From NCBI GenBank assembly GCA_023435725.1, contig JAEYRD010000063.1:1-64000 (forward strand): a DNA stretch of 64,000 nucleotides, given 5' to 3'. The notes beneath the pieces were generated by a model. The model was not told the origin of the DNA and ran no database searches. It saw only the letters and a list, made by a program, of their open reading frames with translations. A program made the position numbers and the translations under genes. Origin of the DNA: Pseudomonadota bacterium. GTDB lineage: Bacteria; Pseudomonadota; Alphaproteobacteria; Rhizobiales; Xanthobacteraceae. Positions 7,663 through 16,119 of this stretch are shown in pieces. How positions within the stretch are numbered: the first letter of the stretch is position 1; each line of letters starts with the position of its first letter.

Positions 7663-8646
7663 ATGGGTAGCGCATCGGTGCGCTGGGCGATCGGAATCGT
7701 TGTTGCCGCGGCATTTGCGACGATGCTGTGGCTGGCGACACGACAACCACCTCTGACCATACAGGGGGAGGTGTCCGCGGACCGGGTCGACATCAGCCCG
7801 CGAGTCGCGGCCCGGATCGTCACATTGAAGGCTAATGTCGGCGACGCCGTCGACAAAGGTGCCGTGCTGGCCGAACTGGAAAGCCCGCAATTGCTCGCCA
7901 GCCAGTTGGCGGCACAGGCCGCGCTGGTGGTGGCGAGGGCCGACCTCGCCCGGGTCAACAGTATCCGCCCGGAAACCGTGGCCTCGCGCGAAGCCGACCT
8001 GAACGCAGCGAAGGCCGACGAGACGCTGGCCCAGGAAACCTATAACCGGCAGATCGAACTGTCGAAGACCGGCAATGTGCCGCAGGCCAGGGTCGATGAA
8101 GCTACCCGCAACCTGCAGCTGGCGATGCGCAAGCGCGAGTCGGCGGATGCCGCGTTACAACTGGCGGCCCAGGGCGCCAGCAAGGAAGAGCGAGCACTCG
8201 CCGCGGCGCAAGCAAAGCAAGCGGAGGCCACCCTCAACCAGCGCGACGTCGATGTCGCCGAGCTCGTAGTTCGCTCTCCCATCTCCGGCCAGATCACGAC
8301 GCGTGTCGCCGGGCTCGGCGAGAATTTCAGCGCCGGTGCGCCACTGTTTGCGATGATCGACATCAAGGACCTCTGGTTCACCTTCAACCTGCGCGAGGAC
8401 CTGCTCGGGGGCCTGAAAATCGGCGACACCTTCGATGTGACCGTACCGGCGCTGAAATCCGTCAGCATTCCCGTTCGCGTCACCATGATCAACGTGCAGG
8501 GGCAATACGCGGCGTGGCGAGCGACCCGCGCCACCGGAGATTTCGACCTGCGAACGTTTGAGGTGCGCGCGCAGCCGGCGCAGCCTATCGACGGCCTGCG
8601 CCCGGGCATGAGCGCAATCGTGGCATGGGCGAACCGGGGGCGTTGA
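7663..8646 (+). CDS. HlyD/EmrA-type membrane fusion (periplasmic adaptor) protein
   Basis: About 327 residues from ATG 7663; an in-frame GTG at 7612 would add 17. One N-terminal membrane anchor (WAIGIVVAAAFATMLWLA) is followed by a split lipoyl domain (ISPRVAARIVTLKANVGDAV and VVRSPISGQITTRV), a long alanine-rich coiled-coil hairpin (about residues 80-200) and the beta-barrel part. Such adaptors bridge inner-membrane pumps to an outer-membrane channel. Its stop is one base from the next start, so it heads a three-gene exporter operon with two ABC-2 permeases. The substrate is unknown. Confidence 0.85.
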   Translation: MGSASVRWAIGIVVAAAFATMLWLATRQPPLTIQGEVSADRVDISPRVAARIVTLKANVGDAVDKGAVLAELESPQLLASQLAAQAALVVARADLARVNSIRPETVASREADLNAAKADETLAQETYNRQIELSKTGNVPQARVDEATRNLQLAMRKRESADAALQLAAQGASKEERALAAAQAKQAEATLNQRDVDVAELVVRSPISGQITTRVAGLGENFSAGAPLFAMIDIKDLWFTFNLREDLLGGLKIGDTFDVTVPALKSVSIPVRVTMINVQGQYAAWRATRATGDFDLRTFEVRAQPAQPIDGLRPGMSAIVAWANRGR

Positions 8647-8647
8647 C

Positions 8648-9874
8648 GTGCTGGTCCGGCGCGACATCAGGCCGGGATTCCGGCTGGTCTTCCGACGAGA
8701 GGTCGGCTGGTTGCTGCGCCGGCCCTTTCTGTTCGGCCTGACGACAGTCGTTCCACTGGTGCTGGTTGCCTTGTTGTCCGCCGTATTCAGCGCGGGCCTC
8801 GCGACACGGCTGCCGATCGCGGTGCTCGATCTCGACGGATCGGATTTGTCGCGCGCCATCATCCGCACGGTGGATGCAACGCCCGACACCGCGGTCGCCG
8901 TGCGGGTCGGCGATCTCGCGGAAGGACGCAACCTGATCCTGTCGGGCAAGATTCGCGGGCTTCTGTTGCTTCCGCTCAATCTGCAGCGCGACGTGTTCGC
9001 CGGCCGCCGGCCCGAGGTGGTGTTCTTCTACAACACGCAAACCCTCACCACAGGCAATCTCACCGCACGAGGCGTGAATGCCGCCGTCCCGGCAGTCGCA
9101 GCCGGCATCCGGCTGTCGCTGCGGACCGAACACGGCCAGCCCATCGAGGCCGCCCAATCCGATATCCTGCCGATACCGGTGCAGACCCATCCGCTGTTCA
9201 ATCCGACCCTCAACTACGTGTTTTTCCTGCTGACCGCGCTCATTCCAAGCATACTGCAAGTCATCATGGTGACCGCTTCCTGCTATTCGGTCGGGATGGA
9301 CGTCGAAACACGCCATCGCCTTCGCATCCTGCGCAGGCTCGGTGGCGGGCTTTGGCAGGCAATGGCCGGCAAGATCCTGCCCTACACGATCATATTCCTG
9401 CTCGTGCTTGGCCTGTCCGACATGCTGCTGATGAAGGGCCTGGATCTGCCACTGCGCGGCCACGCCTGGCTGCTTGCTATCGCCGGCCTGTTGTTCGTGC
9501 TGTCCTGCCAGTTGATCGGCGCGCTGCTGGCGCTGGTATTGAAACCGCTGGCGAGCGCCGTCAGCATCGCCACCCTTCTGACCGCGCCTGCGTTCGGCTT
9601 CATGGGGATCGGCTTCCCGCGCTTCGGCATGAATGCGTTTGCACTCGGATACGGCGCGCTGCTGCCCGGCACTTGGTATCTGACTGCGCGCATCGACCAA
9701 ACCGTGCGAGGCACGCCGGTCGACTTGTCCTGGCGGCCTGTGCTGGTCCTGGCGGCCTTCGTGATCGCGCTCGCCGGACTTTGCGCGTGGCGTCTCGAAA
9801 GCAGGAGGCGCGTCGCCGACCGGAACAATACCGCCATCGCAAGGACAAACCCGCTTGCGGGAGCCGTCCCATGA
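8648..9874 (+). CDS. ABC-2 type transporter permease (first)
   Basis: A 408-residue inner-membrane protein starting at GTG 8648, directly behind the adaptor gene. It has the YhhJ/YbhS-like layout: one N-terminal membrane helix (LTTVVPLVLVALLSAVFSAG), a large extracytoplasmic domain (about residues 55-190) containing IAVLDLDGSDLSRAIIRTVD, then five C-terminal helices. Such subunits form the channel of drug or polymer exporters and normally need an ATPase partner. No ATPase gene is seen in this operon. The stop overlaps the next start by 4 bases (ATGA), indicating translational coupling. Confidence 0.85.
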   Translation: MLVRRDIRPGFRLVFRREVGWLLRRPFLFGLTTVVPLVLVALLSAVFSAGLATRLPIAVLDLDGSDLSRAIIRTVDATPDTAVAVRVGDLAEGRNLILSGKIRGLLLLPLNLQRDVFAGRRPEVVFFYNTQTLTTGNLTARGVNAAVPAVAAGIRLSLRTEHGQPIEAAQSDILPIPVQTHPLFNPTLNYVFFLLTALIPSILQVIMVTASCYSVGMDVETRHRLRILRRLGGGLWQAMAGKILPYTIIFLLVLGLSDMLLMKGLDLPLRGHAWLLAIAGLLFVLSCQLIGALLALVLKPLASAVSIATLLTAPAFGFMGIGFPRFGMNAFALGYGALLPGTWYLTARIDQTVRGTPVDLSWRPVLVLAAFVIALAGLCAWRLESRRRVADRNNTAIARTNPLAGAVP

Positions 9875-11043
9875 CCGGGCTGTTTGCGGCTTTTCGTAAC
9901 GAGCTCCGCCGCATCTTCGGCGACCGATCGGTATTCTCCGTGATGGTGCTCGGCTCCGCCTTCTACGCTCTGTTCTATCCGCAACCCTATTTGAACGAGG
10001 CGCTGCGCAACGTGCCGATCGCGGTGGTCGATCGCGACGGAACGCAAGCCAGCCGCGACTTTGCGCGCCGGATCGATGCGACGTCGGACGTTGCCGTCGC
10101 ACAGGTGCTGCCTGATCTCGCCAGCGCGGAGCGCGAGGTCTACGCGCGCAAGGTCGATGGCATTCTGGTGATCCCGCAATACTTCGAGCGGGAGCTGTTG
10201 CACGGCCGATCTTCGCCGGTCGCGCTATATGCCGACGCCAGCTATTTTCTGATTTACCAGCGCGTTGCCGGCGCCGTCGCCGCCGTGGCCCGCACGGTCG
10301 GCGCCGAGATCGAAACCAGGCGTTTGATCGGTATCGGCGTCGATCCCGCGATCGCGGTCGCGGCACCGGACCCGATGCCGCTGACCGCGGTGCCGCTGTT
10401 CAATCCGGAAGGCGGCTATGCGACCTATGTGCTGCCCGCTGCCTTTGTCTTGCTGTTGCAACAGATGTTGTTGATGGGCGTCGCGCTGCTGGCCACGTCT
10501 CCGGACAAGAATGCCGCCGCAATTGACCCGCCAGCGGGGCCGGTCGCGACAGTCGCCGGCAAATTGCTGGCCTATCTCGCGCTCCAAGCGGTGATCCTGC
10601 CGGTCTATCTGCTCGTGCTGCCTTATTTGTACGGCTTGCCGCGGCTCGGCAGCGCAATCCCGATCTTGATTTTCGCGATTCCGTTTGTACTCGCGGTGGC
10701 GGGTCTCGGTTTTGTCGTCGCCGGGGTGTTTCGACAGCCGCTGCGCGTCCAGCTCATTCTCGCGGCCGCCGGACTCCCACTCTTTATGGCGGCAGGCTTC
10801 TCATGGCCCGCCGAAGCCATTCCGCCTTTCATCAGGCTGGTATCCTATCTGGTGCCCAGTACTTCGGCGATCGACGGGTTCGTCAAGCTCTCGCAGCTCG
10901 GTGCACCGCTTTCCGCCGTCAAGCCGGACTTCATCATGCTGTGGTGTCTCGCCCTGGTCTACAACGGCTTTGCGGTGCTGCTGGCGAGCGGAAACATGGA
11001 GCCGGTCCCGGTTGCAACTGCTACGACGAGCCCGGCAGCTTGA
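9871..11043 (+). CDS. ABC-2 type transporter permease (second)
   Basis: A 390-residue paralogue of the preceding permease with the same topology: an N-terminal helix, an extracytoplasmic domain beginning VPIAVVDRDGTQASRDFARR, and five C-terminal helices. It shares the motif PLTAVPLFNPEGGYATYVLP with the family (LFNP is also in the first permease). The ATG overlaps the upstream stop (ATGA). Two different permeases probably form a heterodimer. The operon ends here; the next gene is convergent about 80 bases on. An ATPase must be supplied elsewhere if this is a normal ABC exporter. Confidence 0.85.
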   Translation: MTGLFAAFRNELRRIFGDRSVFSVMVLGSAFYALFYPQPYLNEALRNVPIAVVDRDGTQASRDFARRIDATSDVAVAQVLPDLASAEREVYARKVDGILVIPQYFERELLHGRSSPVALYADASYFLIYQRVAGAVAAVARTVGAEIETRRLIGIGVDPAIAVAAPDPMPLTAVPLFNPEGGYATYVLPAAFVLLLQQMLLMGVALLATSPDKNAAAIDPPAGPVATVAGKLLAYLALQAVILPVYLLVLPYLYGLPRLGSAIPILIFAIPFVLAVAGLGFVVAGVFRQPLRVQLILAAAGLPLFMAAGFSWPAEAIPPFIRLVSYLVPSTSAIDGFVKLSQLGAPLSAVKPDFIMLWCLALVYNGFAVLLASGNMEPVPVATATTSPAA

Positions 11044-11124
11044 GAGAAATCAAACCGGCGCCTCGTCGTCCGTCAGCGGCGAGTGATCACCAGGAACTCC
11101 AGAATAGACGCCCCAGGCCCTGCC

Positions 11125-12105
11125 TCAGATCGCGTCCGCCCGCAGCAGCGTGTCCACGGTGATGGTGCCCCGGGCGCGGGAGACGCAGGCGCAGATCTTC
11201 TCGTTGCTTCTCTTCTGGTGATCGCTGAAGAAGACGTCGCGATGGTCGATCTCGCCTTCGACGCCGACCACGTCGATGGCGCACAGACCGCACTCGCCCC
11301 GCTTGCAGTCGTACATCACGTCATGGCCGCTGGCATTGAGCACATCAAGCATAGAGCGCTCGCGTGGGATTTCGAGCTCGATCCCGGAATCCTTCAGGCG
11401 CACCCGGAACGTCTCGGTCGGAAGCGAGCCGCTGGAGCCGAACGTCTCGTAGCGGAGATCGGGAAGCGGACGACCGGCGCCGATCCAGGCGTGGCGCGCG
11501 GCATCCAGCATCGGCATCGGGCCGCAGAACAGCGCCAGTGCATCTTGCGGCAACGCGGCGAACAGCGCCTCGAGATCGAGCCGCTTGCCTTCGTCGCCGG
11601 CATGAACGATCAGGCGGTCGCCGAGCAGGCTGGCGAGATCGTCGAGATAGGCGGCTTCGCGGCGCGAACGCACGGCGTAGTGCAGCGTGACGTCGGCCCC
11701 GCGCCGCGCCAGCGCCTGCGCTGCCCCGAGGATCGGGGTGATGCCGATGCCACCGGCAATCAGGCAATAATGCTGGCGCGCCCAATCAACGGCGAGCAGC
11801 GAGGCTGGCCGCGTGATGTCGAGCCGCGCCCCCGGCGCCAACTGCCACATGTAGCGCGAGCCGCCGCGGGAATCCTCGGCGCGGCGCACCGCGATCCTGA
11901 AGCCGCGTGACGAAGCCTCGCCGACCAGCGAATAGGACCGCGTCTCCGGCAGCCCGTCGATAGTCACGCTGACATTGATGTGGCTGCCGACGGGATAGGC
12001 GGTGACGTCGAACTGATCGGGCAGGATCAGGAATTCGCGGATGCCGGGTGCGAGATCGTGCGTCGACACGAGCGTCGCCGGATTCCAGGTTTCGATGAAG
12101 CGCAT
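11125..12105 (-). CDS. PDR/VanB-family ferredoxin-NAD(P)H reductase
   Basis: A 326-residue electron-transfer reductase. It has an FMN/ferredoxin-reductase-like barrel (GLPETRSYSLVGEASSRGFR), an NAD-binding domain (IAGGIGITPILGAAQALAR) and a C-terminal plant-type [2Fe-2S] domain with CKRGECGLCAIDV and a further cysteine in KICACVSRA. It passes electrons from NAD(P)H to the Rieske oxygenase encoded two genes upstream. The start is taken as ATG 12105 behind GAGGG; an in-frame TTG at 12120 would overlap the GntR stop. It is the last gene of the oxygenase - GntR - reductase operon. Confidence 0.88.
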   Translation of the reverse strand: MRFIETWNPATLVSTHDLAPGIREFLILPDQFDVTAYPVGSHINVSVTIDGLPETRSYSLVGEASSRGFRIAVRRAEDSRGGSRYMWQLAPGARLDITRPASLLAVDWARQHYCLIAGGIGITPILGAAQALARRGADVTLHYAVRSRREAAYLDDLASLLGDRLIVHAGDEGKRLDLEALFAALPQDALALFCGPMPMLDAARHAWIGAGRPLPDLRYETFGSSGSLPTETFRVRLKDSGIELEIPRERSMLDVLNASGHDVMYDCKRGECGLCAIDVVGVEGEIDHRDVFFSDHQKRSNEKICACVSRARGTITVDTLLRADAI

Positions 12106-12116
12106 GGCGGCTGCCC

Positions 12117-12869
12117 TCAATCGGTTGCGGTCTTGATCAGCGCGAGCGCCGGCAAGAGGTCGAGATGGGTCCGGTTGCGCAGCGCGAGCCGCAGGTTTCG
12201 CACCGCAAGCCGCGCATGCTCGCGCATGACCGCCTCGGCCCGCGCGCCTTCGCGGTTCTCGATGGCGTCGATCACGACGCGATGATGCTCCTGAGCGATG
12301 ATCAGGATCTGCTGTGCCTCAGGCAGCGCCGATTGCGCCATCACGAAGCCGCTGGGCGAGGCAAATGGCAGCGCCGCGGCGCGGTCGATCTGGCGGACCA
12401 GCGGCGGGCTGCGCGACAACTCGGTGAGCAGGGCATGGAAGCGCGCATTCAGCGTGACATAGGACGAGAAGGCCTCGATCGAGATCGGCACCTGGCGCAG
12501 CAGCTCGTCGATCGCGGCCAGACACTCCTTCAGCGGCTCGAGCTCGCGCGCGGAGACACCGCGCTCGGCGGCGAAGCGCGCGGCGAGGCCTTCCAGCGTG
12601 CCGCGCAGCTCGATGGAATCGGCGATGTCGCGCTCGGAGAAGGCCTTGACCATGAAGCCGCCGGAGGGGATCGCCTCCAAAAGGCCCTCCTCCTCCAGGC
12701 GCACCAGCGCCATGCGCACCGGGGTGCGCGAGGCGCCGGTCGTCTCCACCGCTTGCAGCTCGGAGATGCGCTCGCCGGGACGCAACGAGCCCGACAGGAT
12801 CTGGTCGCGCAGCGCGAGCTGCGCCTTCACGGTCTGCGAGACGGAGCGGTCGACCTCACGTTCCGCCAT
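12117..12869 (-). CDS. GntR-family (FCD) transcriptional regulator
   Basis: A 250-residue FadR-type GntR regulator. The N-terminal winged helix covers about residues 10-75, with LRPGERISELQAVETTGASR and TPVRMALVRLEEEGLLEAIP. The C-terminal all-helical FCD domain binds a carboxylate effector. The gene lies between the oxygenase and the reductase, with 3 bases separating it from the oxygenase stop, so it is cotranscribed and probably senses the substrate or product of the enzyme. Two TGTATACA-like sites upstream of the operon are candidate operators. Confidence 0.88.
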   Translation of the reverse strand: MAEREVDRSVSQTVKAQLALRDQILSGSLRPGERISELQAVETTGASRTPVRMALVRLEEEGLLEAIPSGGFMVKAFSERDIADSIELRGTLEGLAARFAAERGVSARELEPLKECLAAIDELLRQVPISIEAFSSYVTLNARFHALLTELSRSPPLVRQIDRAAALPFASPSGFVMAQSALPEAQQILIIAQEHHRVVIDAIENREGARAEAVMREHARLAVRNLRLALRNRTHLDLLPALALIKTATD

Positions 12870-12872
12870 GAT

Positions 12873-13922
12873 CTACTCCGCGGCCTGGAGGTGCTGCGGC
12901 GCGTTTTCCTTCGCCACCATCCTGTCGATCAGCTTGCGCGACCACATCGCGCCGGCATCGATGTTGAGGTTGTAGAAGATGCGATCGGGGTTCTCGTCCA
13001 TCGCGCGCTGCTGCGCCTCGAGGATCAGCTCGTCCTCGCGGAAGATGCCGGAGACGCCCTCGCGGATCTCGGTGGTGATGCGCTGCTCGCCAAGGCGATA
13101 GTTGCGCACGAAGGCCCAGAAATAGTGGCAGGTCTTCTCGGTCTCCGGCGTGATGGTGTTGAGCACGAAACCGTTGACGCCCTGCGAGCGGTCGCCTTCC
13201 GGCGCGCCGGTGCCTGATGGCGCCACGCCGACGTCGATCGCGATGGTGCAAGGAGCCTCGAAACGGATGATCTGCCAGCGGTCGACGAGGCCGGGCTTGC
13301 CGAGCTGCTTGGCCCAGAACGGCGGCGGCTCGATGCCGCGCATCCAGCGCGTCACCGTGACCGTCTTCTCGCCATGGGTGACGTCGAACGGCGCTTCGGC
13401 GACCGCATCGTTGCCGATGGAGGAGCCGTGCACGAAGGTCTCGTGGGTGAGGTCCATGAGGTTGTCGAGCACGAGGCGGTAGTCGCAATTGACGTGGATG
13501 GTCTTGCCGTCACCGGCCCAGGCCGGATCGTGATTCCAGTGCATGTCGGGGACGAGCGCGGGATCGGCGAGCGCGGGATCGCCCATCCAGAGCCAGACAT
13601 AGCGGTGACGCTCGACCACCGGATAGGCGCGCACGCAGGCCGACGGGTTGATCGTCTCCTGCGAGGGCATGAAGGTGCAGCGCCCCTGCGCGTTGTATTT
13701 CAGGCCGTGATAGCCGCAGACGACGGTGTCGCCTTCGAGCCGCCCCTTGGACAGCGGCACGAGGCGGTGCCAGCAGGCATCCTCCAGCGCGGCCACAGAG
13801 CCATCGGCCTTGCGGTACATCACGATGTGCTTGCCGCAGATCGTCCGCGGCAACAGCGCCGGCTTCACCTCGGCATCCCAGGCTGCGGCGTACCAGGCGT
13901 TCATGGGGAAGGGCTTTGTCAC
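12873..13922 (-). CDS. Rieske [2Fe-2S] oxygenase, VanA-like O-demethylase/hydroxylase subunit
   Basis: A 349-residue Rieske non-heme iron oxygenase of the vanillate O-demethylase class. The Rieske cluster ligands are in CWH (Cys50, His52) and CGYH (Cys69, His72). The mononuclear iron site starts with DNLMDLTHETFVH (His160, His165). Members hydroxylate or O-demethylate aromatic acids or related compounds using electrons from a VanB-type reductase, which is encoded downstream. The order oxygenase - GntR - reductase and the tight spacing support a single operon. Vanillate is one possible substrate but the sequence does not settle it. Confidence 0.87.
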   Translation of the reverse strand: MTKPFPMNAWYAAAWDAEVKPALLPRTICGKHIVMYRKADGSVAALEDACWHRLVPLSKGRLEGDTVVCGYHGLKYNAQGRCTFMPSQETINPSACVRAYPVVERHRYVWLWMGDPALADPALVPDMHWNHDPAWAGDGKTIHVNCDYRLVLDNLMDLTHETFVHGSSIGNDAVAEAPFDVTHGEKTVTVTRWMRGIEPPPFWAKQLGKPGLVDRWQIIRFEAPCTIAIDVGVAPSGTGAPEGDRSQGVNGFVLNTITPETEKTCHYFWAFVRNYRLGEQRITTEIREGVSGIFREDELILEAQQRAMDENPDRIFYNLNIDAGAMWSRKLIDRMVAKENAPQHLQAAE

Positions 13923-13941
13923 CGGCGATCTCCCAAGGCTT

Positions 13942-14037
13942 ATGTATGCGTTATGTATACAATATCGAAGGTGCCGAATCTTTCAAGCGCCAAAAGAGCT
14001 TACTCTAATACCTTTGCACTTATGGTTGGTATACACT
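13942..14037. promoter_or_regulatory. Candidate GntR operators upstream of the Rieske operon
   Basis: TGTATACA at 13954-13961 is a perfect palindrome, preceded by a related TATGTATGC at 13942. A second GGTATACAC-type site lies near 14029-14037. FCD-type GntR regulators commonly recognise TNGTATACNA-like palindromes, so these are likely binding sites of the operon's own regulator. Confidence 0.5.
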
Positions 14038-14067
14038 TCTGGTGCACGACGACCCGTTTCCGCAGAG

Positions 14068-14218
14068 GAGGTGCACCTCTCCCGCTTGCGGGGGAGGTCG
14101 GCGCGCAGCGCCGGGTGGGGGCTCTCGCCACGATGGGACTCTCTCGTAGATCTCAGGCAATCCCGGCGCGGAGACACCCTCTCCCCACCCCTCCCCCGCG
14201 AGCGGGGGAGGGAGCGCA
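14068..14218. repeat. Paired GC-rich hairpin repeats
   Basis: CCTCTCCCGCTTGCGGGGGA near 14070-14092 and CCTCCCCCGCGAGCGGGGGA near 14190-14212 are inverted-repeat sequences of a type scattered through rhizobial intergenic DNA. They face each other across about 100 bases and lie between the Rieske promoter and the stop of the phosphoglucomutase gene, where they may also terminate transcription. Confidence 0.55.
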
Positions 14219-14257
14219 GTTCCCGCAAGGATCGTTCGTTCCCAGCTTCGGGGGGTT

Positions 14258-15904
14258 CTAAGCCCCGAACACCTTCTTCAGCCCGGCCTGTGCCTCGTCC
14301 TGGATCCGCTTCAGATGCTCGGTGCTGCGGAAACTCTCGGCGTAGATCTTGTAGACATCCTCGGTGCCCGACGGCCTTGCGGCGAACCAGCCGAAATCGG
14401 TCTCGACCTTGATGCCGCCGAACGGCTGGCCGTTACCCGGGGCCTTGCTCAGCGTGACGCGGACAGGATCGCCGGCGAGATCCTTCAGGCCGAGCTGCTC
14501 GGGCGTGACGGACTTCAGAATGTTCTTCTGCGGCGTCGTGGCGGCGACGTCGATGCGCGCGTAATGCGGCACGCCGAGCTCGGCGGTGAGGTCGCCAAAG
14601 AGCTGGCTGGGATCGCGGCCGGTCTTCGCCATGATCTCGGCGGCGAGCAGACCGAGGATGATGCCGTCCTTGTCGGTGGTCCACACCGTGCCGTCGCGGC
14701 GCAGGAACGATGCCCCTGCACTCTCCTCGCCGCCGAAGCCGAAGCCGCCACTGACGAGACCGTCGACGAACCATTTGAAGCCGACCGGCGTCTCGACCAG
14801 CTTGCGGCCGAGCTTCTTGGCGACGCGGTCGATGATCGAGCTCGACACCACGGTCTTGCCGATCGCGGCGGCCTTGCCCCAGTTCGGGCGGTGCGCGAAC
14901 AGATAGGAGATCGCCGTCGCGAGATAATGGTTCGGATTCATGAGGCCGCCGGTGCGCGTCACGATGCCGTGGCGATCGGCATCGGTGTCGTTGGCGAAGG
15001 CGACGTCGAAGCGGTCGCGCATCGCGATCAGGCTCGCCATCGCGTAAGGCGAGGAGCAGTCCATGCGGATCTTGCCGTCCCAGTCGACCGTCATGAAGCG
15101 GAAGGTCGGGTCGATCGCCTCGTTCACGACCGTGGCCTTCAGGCCATAGCGCTCGATGATCGGATGCCAGTAGCGCACGGCGGCGCCGCCGAGCGGATCG
15201 ATGCCGATATTGACGCCGGCGGATTTGACGAGATCGAGATCGACGACGTTGCCGAGATCGGCGACATAGGGCGTGATGTAGTCGTAGGCGTGGACGCTCG
15301 GCGACTTGCGCGCCTTGGCGTAGTCGATGCGCTTCACGCCCCTGAGCCCATCGGCGAGATAGGCATTGGCGCGCTTCTCGACGACGCCGGTCACATCGGT
15401 ATCGGCCGGCCCGCCATGCGGCGGATTGTATTTGTAGCCGCCGTCCTCCGGCGGATTGTGTGAGGGCGTGACGACGACGCCGTCGGCAAGACCCGATGTG
15501 CGGCCCCTGTTGTAGGTCAGGATCGCGTGCGAGATCACCGGCGTCGGCGTGTAGCCGCCATCCTTGTCGATCATGATGTCGACGCCGTTGGCCGCGAACA
15601 CCTCGATCGCGCTGACCAGCGCCGGCTCGGCCAGCGCGTGGGTGTCGATGCCGATGAAGAGCGGGCCGGTCAGGCCCTTTTCTCTTCTGTAGTCACAAAT
15701 TGCCTGCGTGGTCGCGAGGATATGGCCTTCGTTGAAGCTGTTCCTGAACGAGGTGCCGCGATGGCCGGAGGTGCCGAACGTCACCCGCTGCGCAGGATCC
15801 GCCGCATCCGGCTTGCCAGCGAAATAGGCCGTCACCAGCCGCGGAACGTTGGTGAGCGCGTCCGGCGAGACCTGCTTGCCCGCCGCGGGATGAACATCAG
15901 CCAC
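14258..15904 (-). CDS. pgm: Alpha-D-glucose phosphate-specific phosphoglucomutase
   Basis: A 548-residue enzyme interconverting glucose 1-phosphate and glucose 6-phosphate, which links central carbon metabolism to UDP-glucose and hence to glycogen and exopolysaccharide. GTSGHRG lies near residue 44, the phosphoserine loop is VVTPSHNPPEDGG (Ser148), metal binding is NDTDADRHGI, and GEESAGA marks the sugar site. The GTG at 15904 behind GAGGATATTTCA gives the usual family length (E. coli Pgm is about 546); the frame stays open further upstream but with non-family sequence. It is monocistronic. Confidence 0.92.
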   Translation of the reverse strand: MADVHPAAGKQVSPDALTNVPRLVTAYFAGKPDAADPAQRVTFGTSGHRGTSFRNSFNEGHILATTQAICDYRREKGLTGPLFIGIDTHALAEPALVSAIEVFAANGVDIMIDKDGGYTPTPVISHAILTYNRGRTSGLADGVVVTPSHNPPEDGGYKYNPPHGGPADTDVTGVVEKRANAYLADGLRGVKRIDYAKARKSPSVHAYDYITPYVADLGNVVDLDLVKSAGVNIGIDPLGGAAVRYWHPIIERYGLKATVVNEAIDPTFRFMTVDWDGKIRMDCSSPYAMASLIAMRDRFDVAFANDTDADRHGIVTRTGGLMNPNHYLATAISYLFAHRPNWGKAAAIGKTVVSSSIIDRVAKKLGRKLVETPVGFKWFVDGLVSGGFGFGGEESAGASFLRRDGTVWTTDKDGIILGLLAAEIMAKTGRDPSQLFGDLTAELGVPHYARIDVAATTPQKNILKSVTPEQLGLKDLAGDPVRVTLSKAPGNGQPFGGIKVETDFGWFAARPSGTEDVYKIYAESFRSTEHLKRIQDEAQAGLKKVFGA

Positions 15905-16119
15905 TGAAATATCCTCGTCCTGTCGTACAGAGATTGCGGAGCAGCATAGCATCGGCCGAGCCACCGCCAAGGGCACAACACACGTGAGAGGGATGGCGTT
16001 CCTTGCCGTCATTCCGGGGCGTGCGGAGCGCGAGCCCCTGAATGACGCGTGGAGAGGCCGCCTGCGCCTCTCCCCGATCATGCTATGCTCCGCGCCATCG
16101 AAGCCCTTCGAATCGTCCC
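15905..16119. repeat. Intergenic spacer with a dispersed repeat
   Basis: This holds the promoter region of pgm. At about 16008-16051 the sequence GTCATTCCGGGGCGTGCGG continues as GAGCGCGAGCCCCTGAATGAC and has complementary ends (GTCATTC/GAATGAC). I recall this as a frequent Bradyrhizobium intergenic palindrome. No gene is seen. Confidence 0.5.

Noticed and set aside
8585..10366. Leftward open frame of about 590 codons
   Set aside because: Antisense to the two ABC-2 permeases; the product is Arg/Gln-rich and has no family features.
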